A DNA stretch of 64,000 nt from an uncultured Collinsella sp. (GTDB lineage: Bacteria; Actinomycetota; Coriobacteriia; Coriobacteriales; Coriobacteriaceae): assembly GCA_958369225.1 (NCBI GenBank), contig CATXID010000004.1, positions 1 through 64,000 of the forward strand. Reading direction: 5' to 3'. The translations under genes were made by a program, and so were the position numbers. Shown piece after piece: positions 7,379-14,817 of the stretch. The stretch's first letter is position 1. Each line of letters begins with the position of its first letter. The notes beneath the pieces were generated by a model. It saw only the letters and a program-made list of their open reading frames with translations, searched no databases and had not been told where the DNA came from.

Positions 7379-8443
7379 GTGTCTAAGGTTCTCTGGATTA
7401 TTGGCAATGGTTTTGATAAGAATCTCGGCCTCAACACTGGGTACCGTTCATTCCTGCTAAATAAGTATTTTGCTCCTGGCGCAGAGAACAAATATCGTGA
7501 TGAACTTGTTAGACGCTTGGGGAAATTTGAGCCAGAGTCTCAGTCCGATCTTTGGTCCGACCTTGAGTCGCTGCTGGGTAAGGTCACCGAACTTTACGAG
7601 GACGATGTCGAGCTATTTCACGATACGTTTGAGAATATTCAGCATCAGCTCTTGGAGTATGTAGCGCAGGAATCGGAGCGTCTGCCGGACGAGATTCCTT
7701 CTGCTGCGATTGATGAATTCAGGGAGTCGTTGTGTCTGTTTTCGCGTCGGCTTGCAGAATTGGATCAGAATGGTGCTATTCCGGGGACTAATCCGTCTGA
7801 AAATGCTTGGATTTCTGCCATTTCGCTTAACTATACGAACTCGTTTGATTTGTTTTGGCGTTCGGCAATCTTTGAAAATAAATTACATTCACTTTTAGTG
7901 AACGGCTCTTTTGTCAGGTATTTCTATCCGGAACATGTTCTTCATCTGCATGGATCTGTTGATGGCCAAGGCAACGGAGACTCGCCCATATTTGGAGTTT
8001 CTGATCAGTCCCAGATTTCCTCTAACGTGCTTTCTCGTGACGATGAATTTAAGGAATTGTGGATCAAGAGTGAGCGAAACTCGAGCATATTGCGTAATAC
8101 TAAGAATCAACAAATGGCAAATCTAGTGAGCGTCGCTAGCACTATTTGCGTTTACGGTTGCAGTCTCGGCCGTAGCGATGCTTACATTTGGAAAGAAGTC
8201 GGTAAGAAAATCCTAGGATCTTCCACTCGACTTTATATCTTTGATTACGGTTTGCCCGATAGGAGATCTGGTTCTTTCCGACGTTATCAAAAGCAGCGGC
8301 AGGCGCTTATTGATTCCTTTTTAACTGTCGCCGAAATCAAAGATTCCGATAGGGAACTCGCGGTTAAGCATATTGTGCCGGTCGAATCCTCGAGGGTCTT
8401 CCGGTTTGATTCCCTGCTGGAGCTGAATGAGAAAGACAGCTGA
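7379..8443 (+). CDS. abiH: AbiH-family abortive infection protein
   Basis: This 354-residue protein shows the AbiH pattern. An N-terminal strand and loop, VLWIIGNGFDKNLGLNTGY (GNGFD at residues 9-13), resembles a nucleotide-binding loop; it is followed by SLNYTNSFD in the middle and VLHLHGSVDG. A later VYGCSLGRSD segment corresponds to the family's C-terminal GHSLxxxD-like motif. Lactococcal AbiH blocks phage multiplication by an unknown mechanism; the family is often grouped with SIR2-like folds. The GTG start follows the upstream hypothetical gene by 14 bases. A second AbiH gene lies at 13.1-14.7 kb on the other strand and is only distantly similar. Confidence 0.83.
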   Translation: MSKVLWIIGNGFDKNLGLNTGYRSFLLNKYFAPGAENKYRDELVRRLGKFEPESQSDLWSDLESLLGKVTELYEDDVELFHDTFENIQHQLLEYVAQESERLPDEIPSAAIDEFRESLCLFSRRLAELDQNGAIPGTNPSENAWISAISLNYTNSFDLFWRSAIFENKLHSLLVNGSFVRYFYPEHVLHLHGSVDGQGNGDSPIFGVSDQSQISSNVLSRDDEFKELWIKSERNSSILRNTKNQQMANLVSVASTICVYGCSLGRSDAYIWKEVGKKILGSSTRLYIFDYGLPDRRSGSFRRYQKQRQALIDSFLTVAEIKDSDRELAVKHIVPVESSRVFRFDSLLELNEKDS

Positions 8444-8570
8444 GGTGCGTGACGACATCGTCATCTTGCTGAAATTGATTGTAATTGTTTGATAGCTGTG
8501 TACAGAAGATGCTCTTGAGGAGTAGTTTTAGTTATCTGTCGGGCATATTTTTAGTTTGTCCGAAGACCAA

Positions 8571-8582
8571 TAACAATTGTTA
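8571..8582. promoter_or_regulatory. 12-bp perfect palindrome, possible operator
   Basis: TAACAATTGTTA is a perfect dyad about 50 bases before the ImmA/IrrE-like gene, in an AT-rich intergenic region. Genes of this family are commonly controlled by an Xre-type repressor that binds such dyads, but no Xre gene is adjacent here. Operator function is inferred. Confidence 0.3.
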
Positions 8583-8633
8583 TATACAATCATGCCTACT
8601 TGCAAGCGATTGGTAGTGAGGTAGGTGCAGGAA

Positions 8634-9191
8634 ATGCCAAAAATGGAAAAAGGTAAAATCAGCATCGATACCCCTGCAAAGGCTTCATTTGACACTCTTT
8701 TAAATACCGTTGCTATTAACATAACCGATGATCAGGGTAGATTGAAGCAGAGCAGGGTCGCCTTGCCTGTTGATGTCGACGCCGTGGCGCAAAGACTAGG
8801 GCTGGTTGTCCAAAGACTTTCGCTTCCTGATGGGGTGGAAGGCATGCTTGTCAAAGATGAACCCTATGAGCCGTTTAAGGCGGTATTGGATATAGACGAT
8901 TCGCTCGAAGATTCTCGTTTTACACTTGCGCATGAGATTGGTCATTTTGTTCATCAATATCAGGATTTTCCTGAAGGTGATACTGGCGGCATTTTAGAAA
9001 AGCGAACTCGCGGTCGCTCGAAAGATGATATTGAGTTATGGGCGGATAGTTTTGCGTACGAGCTTCTTATGCCTTCTGCTGTTTTTCTAAACATGTGGGC
9101 AGACGATTTGAGCGTTGAGGAAATTGCTGACAGGTTCGGCTTGTCTACTAGTCAAGTAGCGGCTCGGGTTTTAGAGCTTGGATTAAAGTGA
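8634..9191 (+). CDS. ImmA/IrrE-family metallo-endopeptidase
   Basis: From the ATG at 8634 (preceded by GAGGT and AGGTGCAGGA) the protein is 185 residues; a GTG at 8625 is an alternative. The zinc motif HEIGH is at residues 100-104 in FTLAHEIGHFVHQ, and the third-ligand region ELWADSFAYELLMP follows. This is the DUF955/ImmA/IrrE arrangement. Known members cleave Xre-type repressors (ImmA of ICEBs1) or DdrO (IrrE). The C-terminus has a helix-turn-helix-like segment (VEEIADRFGLSTSQVAARVL). No separate repressor gene is present nearby. The stop overlaps the GTG of the next gene, so the pair is coupled. Confidence 0.86.
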   Translation: MPKMEKGKISIDTPAKASFDTLLNTVAINITDDQGRLKQSRVALPVDVDAVAQRLGLVVQRLSLPDGVEGMLVKDEPYEPFKAVLDIDDSLEDSRFTLAHEIGHFVHQYQDFPEGDTGGILEKRTRGRSKDDIELWADSFAYELLMPSAVFLNMWADDLSVEEIADRFGLSTSQVAARVLELGLK

Positions 9192-9694
9192 GCGATCGAA
9201 ATAAAAAATCTGTGAATTGCGCTCAGGATAACACTTCAGATGATGAAGTTGTTCACTTTTATCACTTGGTTTCTAAGGGCATTGAGCGCGATTCTGTGTC
9301 CCTTCATTCCGATGAGATTACTGACTCTCAAATCCAAGATGCCTCTGATAGACGCGAAGCGAATGCAAGAAATCGCAAGCTAGAAGCTGAAGCAGATAAG
9401 CTTGTAGGTGAAAATAATATCCGCAAGACCGTGGCGACCTGGTCGTTGCGCTTTGTTGGATTCCAGATTGCTGTGTGTGATGCTTTGATTGCTGCCTACA
9501 TCGTGGTTAATTTAGTTAGGGGAATTACGGTTCCTTCAGAGGTCATATTTGGAGTCCTGGGAACAAGTCTTGTCGAAATTATTGGAATCCTTTGGGTCAT
9601 CACTCGAAGCCTGTTTCCCTTCCATGATTCGCATCGGGATCGCGCAAAAGAGTCAGAAATTCCTTCGCGAAGACGGACTGTCCGTTTTCAATGA
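9188..9694 (+). CDS. Small membrane protein paired with the ImmA-like peptidase
   Basis: This 168-residue protein has an acidic soluble N-terminus (about 85 residues, with a charged helical stretch around RREANARNRKLEAEADK). Two membrane segments follow (FQIAVCDALIAAYIVVNLV and VIFGVLGTSLVEIIGILWVI) and then a basic C-terminal tail. Its GTG overlaps the stop of the peptidase gene by 4 bases. I recognise no family. The pairing suggests that the soluble region, or a partner bound to it, is a substrate or regulator of the peptidase, or that the membrane protein is the effector; both ideas are inference. Confidence 0.65.
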   Translation: MSDRNKKSVNCAQDNTSDDEVVHFYHLVSKGIERDSVSLHSDEITDSQIQDASDRREANARNRKLEAEADKLVGENNIRKTVATWSLRFVGFQIAVCDALIAAYIVVNLVRGITVPSEVIFGVLGTSLVEIIGILWVITRSLFPFHDSHRDRAKESEIPSRRRTVRFQ

Positions 9695-9734
9695 TTGAAT
9701 AATTATTTAAACCAACATCATTGATATTTTGCAT

Positions 9735-9769
9735 GGGCACCGGGGCGATATGGGTTCCGGTGCCCTTTT
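9735..9769 (+). terminator. Rho-independent terminator
   Basis: The inverted repeat GGGCACCGG / CCGGTGCCC (9735-9743 and 9757-9765) is followed directly by TTTTATT. It closes the peptidase and membrane-protein pair. Confidence 0.85.
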
Positions 9770-9912
9770 ATTGCTAGTGTTCGACCTCGTGGACAGGATC
9801 GAGGCGGCATAGGATATCAACCGTATTCCAGATTCCAGGACGCCGGGCCGACTCGCTTCGGATCGGGCGCTGCGCCAGCTTTCTCGACACTACCCTCGAC
9901 ACTACCAAACAC
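9770..9912. other. Intergenic stretch between convergent genes
   Basis: This 140-base gap between convergent genes is more GC-rich than its surroundings and contains a tandem duplication of CTCGACACTAC near 9885-9906. No gene is recognised. It may be residual core-like DNA between two acquired modules. Confidence 0.4.
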
Positions 9913-11280
9913 TCAGTCAGCTGGCGGCGTCAGGCGCTGGTATAGCTGCTGATTGTAGTTCGTGTATGTTAGTTCGCTATTGCTAAGTTCTTCAATTCTC
10001 GGATCTCTATAGTCGTTAATGAATATCAGCGCGCAAACGTCTTCAACAAAGCGTTTGCGCCTGGCCTCGATATCCTGCTTATAGGGAAGTTCATCCTTTT
10101 TCGATCCCCACACTTCTTCAATCACAGTATCGAGGCATTTAATAAAATGCTTGCTGTGCTTCGCGAACTCATAGACGGCACTGTAATTGGCGTTCGTTTT
10201 GACTTCGTACCAAGTGAGTGGCTCATAGTAGGCAAGAACATTTAAAGCCGGCAATAGGCACAGGTTCGGGAAAAGTCTTGCTCTGCCGTTTCCATAAAAG
10301 CCTGGGTGAGTATCGATGTAATCCAGTTGCTTCTTTATGGGGTCTGTAAGCCTGTTGCAAGTTCTTAACGACGCTTGTTTATTGCTGAGCAACTCATTCG
10401 TTATGTTTATATAACTTTGTGCATAGCCGTTATTTGTGCTGACGCCCTTATACAGAAGGTAATCAGCCGGCTTTATCGGATTTAGCTCTAGGCGCTTGTC
10501 GTAGAAGCGCTCGAGGTATTTTCTCCCTTCAAATCTTGGGCCATATACGCCCTGGAGGGAATGTGCAAGCTGCGTGATGTCGGTCGAATAAACCACAACA
10601 ATATTCTCTTGCTGAAACAAGGTTTTGCTCTGTTCGAGTACCTTTATAGCGAATTCCGGTCGGCAGCGGTCGAGTTCGTCGATGAAGATGACGGCTCGGT
10701 TGGCTATACCAGGCAGATAGTTTTTTATGAGTTCGTCAATCTTGGTTCTAAGCTCTTTTTCTTCTTTGTAATGTGCCAGAAAATCGGTGCCACTGAAATT
10801 TTCAATGGCGCCATTGATGTCACCGCTATATCCGATAAGGGAAGCAGCGGCTTCTAGAACGCTAATGATTCCCCTGCCGAAATCCTTTCCTTCCTTGACG
10901 CTCTCTTCGCCTGCAGCGTTAGCGATAGAGGCCAATATGGGCAAGATCGGATTGTCGAAATGGTCGTCTTCCCACGCGTTGAAATAGATGGGCAGACATG
11001 GCGTCGCGGGGAGTTCCGTTGCGGTTTCTCCTAACGTTGCACTGAGTGTCTCAAAATCGGGATCTAGAGCTGGATTTGCCATTTGAAGGGCTCTCGCTAC
11101 TTGTTTTACAAAGAATGTCTTGCCAGAACCCCAGGGTGCATCAATAACAAATGTATACGGCGGCTCAACTGCAATGAGCATCTTTAGAAAAGCCGCGATT
11201 TCGTCCCTGCGGTGTAGGGGGTCTTGGGTGAGAGCGTTTTCAATCGCATCCGGCGTGGGTTCCTCATCGACTCGTTTCAT
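9913..11280 (-). CDS. KAP-family P-loop NTPase
   Basis: From the ATG at 11280 (AGAAGG upstream) the protein is 456 residues; the frame is open 19 codons further. The Walker A APWGSGKT is at residues 48-55. PIYFNAWEDDHF follows, then the KAP-type Walker B with arginine, AVIFIDELDRCRPEFA, and the sensor-like VVVYSTDITQLAHS. This order is characteristic of KAP NTPases related to Kidins220/PifA. PifA of the F plasmid excludes phage T7, and KAP proteins recur in defence islands. The C-terminal 200 residues show no other domain I recognise, and no membrane insert is obvious. The gene is divergent from the hypothetical gene at 11458. Confidence 0.87.
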   Translation of the reverse strand: MKRVDEEPTPDAIENALTQDPLHRRDEIAAFLKMLIAVEPPYTFVIDAPWGSGKTFFVKQVARALQMANPALDPDFETLSATLGETATELPATPCLPIYFNAWEDDHFDNPILPILASIANAAGEESVKEGKDFGRGIISVLEAAASLIGYSGDINGAIENFSGTDFLAHYKEEKELRTKIDELIKNYLPGIANRAVIFIDELDRCRPEFAIKVLEQSKTLFQQENIVVVYSTDITQLAHSLQGVYGPRFEGRKYLERFYDKRLELNPIKPADYLLYKGVSTNNGYAQSYINITNELLSNKQASLRTCNRLTDPIKKQLDYIDTHPGFYGNGRARLFPNLCLLPALNVLAYYEPLTWYEVKTNANYSAVYEFAKHSKHFIKCLDTVIEEVWGSKKDELPYKQDIEARRKRFVEDVCALIFINDYRDPRIEELSNSELTYTNYNQQLYQRLTPPAD

Positions 11281-11457
11281 GGTGGCTGCCTTCTTTCTGT
11301 GGGCTAGGGCTGTGTTTCGGTTTAATTGTTTCTGCAAATGGGCGCGATCGACCTTTTCTTTTTTCTTCTGCCTGTTGGTTTTACCCTTTTAACAGCCAAT
11401 AATGCTTAGGGCGTAAAATGGACTTTAATGGTCTTGCTGCTTGATTAGGTGGTTCGA

Positions 11458-12192
11458 ATGGCGCTTTCTATGAGTCAAATACACTGGGATTACTTTATTT
11501 TGCTCGAGGAAGATGTCATTCGGATATTGCATTACATCGAGCCTACCGAAGCGAACTATGGCGCATATGGGGCCGAGCTCGTCAAAGTCTATCTTTCGAT
11601 TTGTTCCGAGATCGATGTCGCCTTTAAAGATCTTAACCACCTTGTTAGGCGTTATGAGAGTGCTGATTGGGGAACAGTTAACAACATCTCTGGGGCACGT
11701 AAGATGGTTCATGCTCGCTTCTCGCAACAGTTTCGCTTTAGCTGGGTTGCTATTGGCACCAGCGGGATCGTGGTCAATCCCTGGTCATCTTGGTGGGCAG
11801 ATGATGGGACCGAATCCGCCATGAATCCTGAATGGTGGGTTTCTTATAACAATGTCAAACATCATCGTTTAGATAGCTACGCCGAAGCCAATCTCTGGAA
11901 CGTACTTCAGGCGCTTTCTGGGCTCTTCATCCTCATTTCCTGCTTATATCGATATGAGTACGAGCATAATGCGGAGGAGGCTCCTCGCTATTTGCCGGCC
12001 CCTCAGCGATTGGCGTTTTCGAGTCGAGGGATCGAAATCGGCTCGAGCGAGCCGACCTACGTTGTCGGTACATCTCTCTGTGTTTCTCCGGGCTTTCACG
12101 TTGATAAGCCGCTGCAGCTGCCTTTATCAGGCGAGAGCGATACTCGTGATGATTGCGAACAAGGCGTGAGTTCGATTCGGGTGAATGCATAG
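11458..12192 (+). CDS. Hypothetical protein with a YNxVKHxR motif
   Basis: From the ATG at 11458, behind AGGTGG with 6 bases between, the protein is 244 residues. It is tryptophan- and tyrosine-rich and carries NPEWWVSYNNVKHHRLDSY at about residues 123-141. A Y-N-x-x-K-H-x-R core occurs in many uncharacterised bacterial proteins that may have HEPN-like helical folds; that link is an inference. A hydrophobic segment (NVLQALSGLFILISCLY) follows, and the tail is low-complexity. It diverges from the KAP NTPase gene, so both could be driven from the 178-base gap between them. No function is assigned. Confidence 0.6.
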   Translation: MALSMSQIHWDYFILLEEDVIRILHYIEPTEANYGAYGAELVKVYLSICSEIDVAFKDLNHLVRRYESADWGTVNNISGARKMVHARFSQQFRFSWVAIGTSGIVVNPWSSWWADDGTESAMNPEWWVSYNNVKHHRLDSYAEANLWNVLQALSGLFILISCLYRYEYEHNAEEAPRYLPAPQRLAFSSRGIEIGSSEPTYVVGTSLCVSPGFHVDKPLQLPLSGESDTRDDCEQGVSSIRVNA

Positions 12193-12433
12193 GTGTAATT
12201 GATTGCCAGCAATTGGTGAAACCGCTACATTCTCGTCAGGCTCGATCAAGCCGTGTCTCAACGGTTTTGAGTTGGCGTGTCTATGTGGCGCGAATATTTG
12301 CTCGCTTGAACTTGAGTTGCTTTCAGGAGGCGATGGAGACCGCGCCGTGCCTGGACTCCGTTAGTTCCAACCGCATTGATTGGGATTCCATACTCGGTAT
12401 TATTGAATGGTCGATTGCTCGCTCGTCGGCTTT

Positions 12434-13087
12434 TTATGCGGTTAATGGCAGCTTCAACACGAGGCCGTCTTTCACCTCCGTAAGACTCGATGCAGGAACC
12501 TTCCAAGAAAAGTCCGTAAGGCCGTTGCCTAAGTCCAGCTCTGCATGACCATACTCTTCGGTTTTGCGACCAGGGTTGTTCTCGTCGGACTTAAGGCGCC
12601 AATCGACCGGTTACGACCCGATGATTCGATACTCGCGTTGGTACGCGTATTTGGGGGCTTTGATGACGAGGTTGTATGGAGTGCCTTGGAATGCCGCGTC
12701 AGTCACGCTTGGACCAGGGGCACCGTAATAGACGGGGCGGTGCAGGGAAATGCCTTTTCCGGAATCGACCGTCCTATCTAGTAGCCGCACAAAGCAACCG
12801 TACCGCACGATACCGATCCAGCCGTCGGCGCACCTGAACTCATCGATCATTCGTCTGGTAACTACGACGGCGTTGTCAACGATGTCGCTCTCCCGCACCG
12901 TGAACATGCAGTAGATCGGCAAGAGCCAATGGGCGTAGATACCCATGCCGTACGCCAGAGACGCTTCTAGTGGATCGCCCTGCTCTCCGGGCAGACCGTG
13001 GTAGTAGCCGGCGGCGTTCATATAGAGGCGCCCGTCCTCAGGGTCGTCGATATTAGCTTCTTCGGGTACTGTTGCATCGTTGTTGTT
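12434..13087 (-). pseudogene. Uncharacterised gene interrupted by an in-frame stop (DUF2971-like ending)
   Basis: A minus-strand frame with coding character runs from about 13087 to a TAA at 12434-12436, and one TAA (12611-12613) interrupts it. The part before that stop (ATG at 13021, 136 codons) reads MNAAGYYHGLPGEQGDPLEA at its start and ends PKYAYQREYRIIGS. After the stop the same frame continues for 58 codons with GHAELDLGNGLTDFSWKVPA and a natural-looking end. The Y-x-x-E-Y/W-R element is typical of the end of DUF2971-like proteins. No start codon is seen upstream of 13021, although the frame stays open into the AbiH gene. It is probably a nonsense mutant; the 136-residue product could still be made. 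Confidence 0.5.
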
Positions 13088-13092
13088 CGTGG

Positions 13093-14709
13093 CTATTTCA
13101 TCAGTTCGTCGTATATGTCGGTTCCTGGGAAGGGGCGATCTTTTGCCCCCTGCATGTGTTTTGTCCAGCTGACAATGCCCGTACGCAAATCGAAGGCGCG
13201 GGCTCTGTTGTTATATACAAATGTAATTTCCTCATTTGTCATATAGATATGTTGTAGCCTCCGGTTGATGAGTTCTTGATTCTGCGTTGGCTTCAGTCGA
13301 GCTATGAAATTCCAGCCCTTTTCGTTCTGGGAGAACAGCAGAATGTTCTTGTCGATGTCGTTTAGCTTGATTATTAAGTGTGGTTCAAAAAAGACCGCAC
13401 GGCGGACTTCGGCAGGCAAAATGATTTCAAAGATAGTGCGGCCTCCTTGTTCAATGACCAGGTTTTTGCCGCTTGCAATGGCCTTAACGCCCCTTCCTAT
13501 ATAGGCCACTGCCTTTTTCGGCACGATGGCTATTTGGCCTTCAGGCTCTGGTAGTTTGGTTGTATGGATGACATCCGTACGGAATACGCGGTAGCTATCA
13601 AGTTTGAGTTCCTTCGCCAAATATTGAACGTTATTCAAATCCCTGAGACCATGAAGCCCAAAGAACCAACTGGCTTTTGGCGCTGCGTTGCGCACTTCTT
13701 TGAAATAGTCCCAATCGACGGGGGACAGTGAATGCCCAATCGAAACAACCTGTGCGGTCTCGGTGAGGCTGTTGAAAAACTTACGATGGTTTTCGATTAT
13801 GTCCTTGCTGCTTTTTGTTAGGTCGCTATTGCATTCGCCTATCACTCGAAGCACGTTTTCTTGTGCGACGTCGATTACGGCTTGCCTATAGGTGTGCGGT
13901 TCTCGGTGCTTCTCGGAAAGTGGCCGTATTTCAGCGCCTGGTCGATGTCCAAGTATCAGCTTGTCGTGTTTGTTGGTCCTGCAGCCGTGGATACAGCAGA
14001 CATCGTCCACATGGTAGAGCGATTGAACGAACTCGGTGTAGTTAAAGTTCAACGCTTTTCCGCGTGGATTAATGAGCGCCTCAAGAGGCCGATCGTTGGT
14101 GCCTAATTTTAGTCTGTTCACCCATCTGCGGAAAGCCGGCGGAAGATCGGTTACTATCGCTTCGATTGGGGTGGCTGCTGCGTCCACTGCCGCGTAGAAG
14201 TTCGCTGCGCTGTCTTCGTCATCGTAAAAGCCCATGCTTTCTAGCCACATATCGACTAAGAAACGACTTGCCATTGGGTCCAAGTTGATTTTGCCAAGTG
14301 ATTCTTCGAAATCCGCCCAAATATCGTCAGGCGTCAGAGCGATTTTTAGCGCGTCGCGAAGGTAGTCGTTTCGTTTGAGGCTTTTGCCAAAATCGTAATA
14401 ACTGGATTTTACTCCATGCATAAGGTCAAAGCCGTTGCCTATTACATAGAGGGTGTTGGAGCTGGAGGGGATTTCGGATAGCTCGATTATGGCGAGCTTT
14501 CTTAGCTCCTGCTCGAAAGTCTCCGTTTCCTCCTTGTGTTTTTCCTGCCACTTTGCATTGGCTTCATGCTCGCGCTTCTCCGACTGTTCTATACGCCACG
14601 CCTTATGACAGATGGGGCAGAAGGTGTATTTCTTGGGATCTTGCCAAGGCAAGAGAATGAAGGGTCTGGAACAGTCCTTGCAGATTTTCACGGTAGCGTT
14701 TTTCGCCAT
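13093..14709 (-). CDS. AbiH-family protein with N-terminal zinc ribbon and extra C-terminal domain
   Basis: The 538-residue protein starts at an ATG behind AAAGGA. Residues 10-34 form a zinc ribbon (C10, C13, C31, C34 in ICKDCSRPF and FCPICHKA), followed by a charged helix (residues 40-70). The AbiH core begins with LYVIGNGFDLMHGVKSSYYD (GNGFD at 91-95) and has ALNFNYTEF, CCIHGCR, LILGH and VVSIGHSLSPVDWDYF, a complete motif set. From about residue 385 a beta-rich extension ends with ITFVYNNRARAFDLRTGIVSW, resembling a beta-propeller blade. This arrangement differs from classic AbiH, which lacks both flanking parts. The ribbon suggests nucleic acid or protein sensing; that is inference. The defective gene above follows after a few bases. 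Confidence 0.83.
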   Translation of the reverse strand: MAKNATVKICKDCSRPFILLPWQDPKKYTFCPICHKAWRIEQSEKREHEANAKWQEKHKEETETFEQELRKLAIIELSEIPSSSNTLYVIGNGFDLMHGVKSSYYDFGKSLKRNDYLRDALKIALTPDDIWADFEESLGKINLDPMASRFLVDMWLESMGFYDDEDSAANFYAAVDAAATPIEAIVTDLPPAFRRWVNRLKLGTNDRPLEALINPRGKALNFNYTEFVQSLYHVDDVCCIHGCRTNKHDKLILGHRPGAEIRPLSEKHREPHTYRQAVIDVAQENVLRVIGECNSDLTKSSKDIIENHRKFFNSLTETAQVVSIGHSLSPVDWDYFKEVRNAAPKASWFFGLHGLRDLNNVQYLAKELKLDSYRVFRTDVIHTTKLPEPEGQIAIVPKKAVAYIGRGVKAIASGKNLVIEQGGRTIFEIILPAEVRRAVFFEPHLIIKLNDIDKNILLFSQNEKGWNFIARLKPTQNQELINRRLQHIYMTNEEITFVYNNRARAFDLRTGIVSWTKHMQGAKDRPFPGTDIYDELMK

Positions 14710-14753
14710 ACGTTCCTTTCGACTCGTGGGTTCCTATAGTTCGGATAGCTTGT

Positions 14754-14790
14754 AAGAGGGCGCCAGTGCGATAACCCCCGATGCCCTCTT
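14754..14790 (-). terminator. Hairpin after the protease gene
   Basis: AAGAGGGC (14754-14761) and GCCCTCTT (14783-14790) form a perfect 8-bp stem downstream of the subtilase stop on the minus strand. There is no T-run after it, so it may be a weak terminator or a transcript-end stabiliser. Confidence 0.4.
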
Positions 14791-14817
14791 AATGCCTAAT
14801 GTTGCTGCAAACAGTGG

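Noticed and set aside
12153..12548. A 131-codon plus-strand frame after the YNxVKHxR gene
   Set aside because: It overlaps the far better minus-strand frame of the interrupted gene and has an unstructured Ser/Arg-rich translation.
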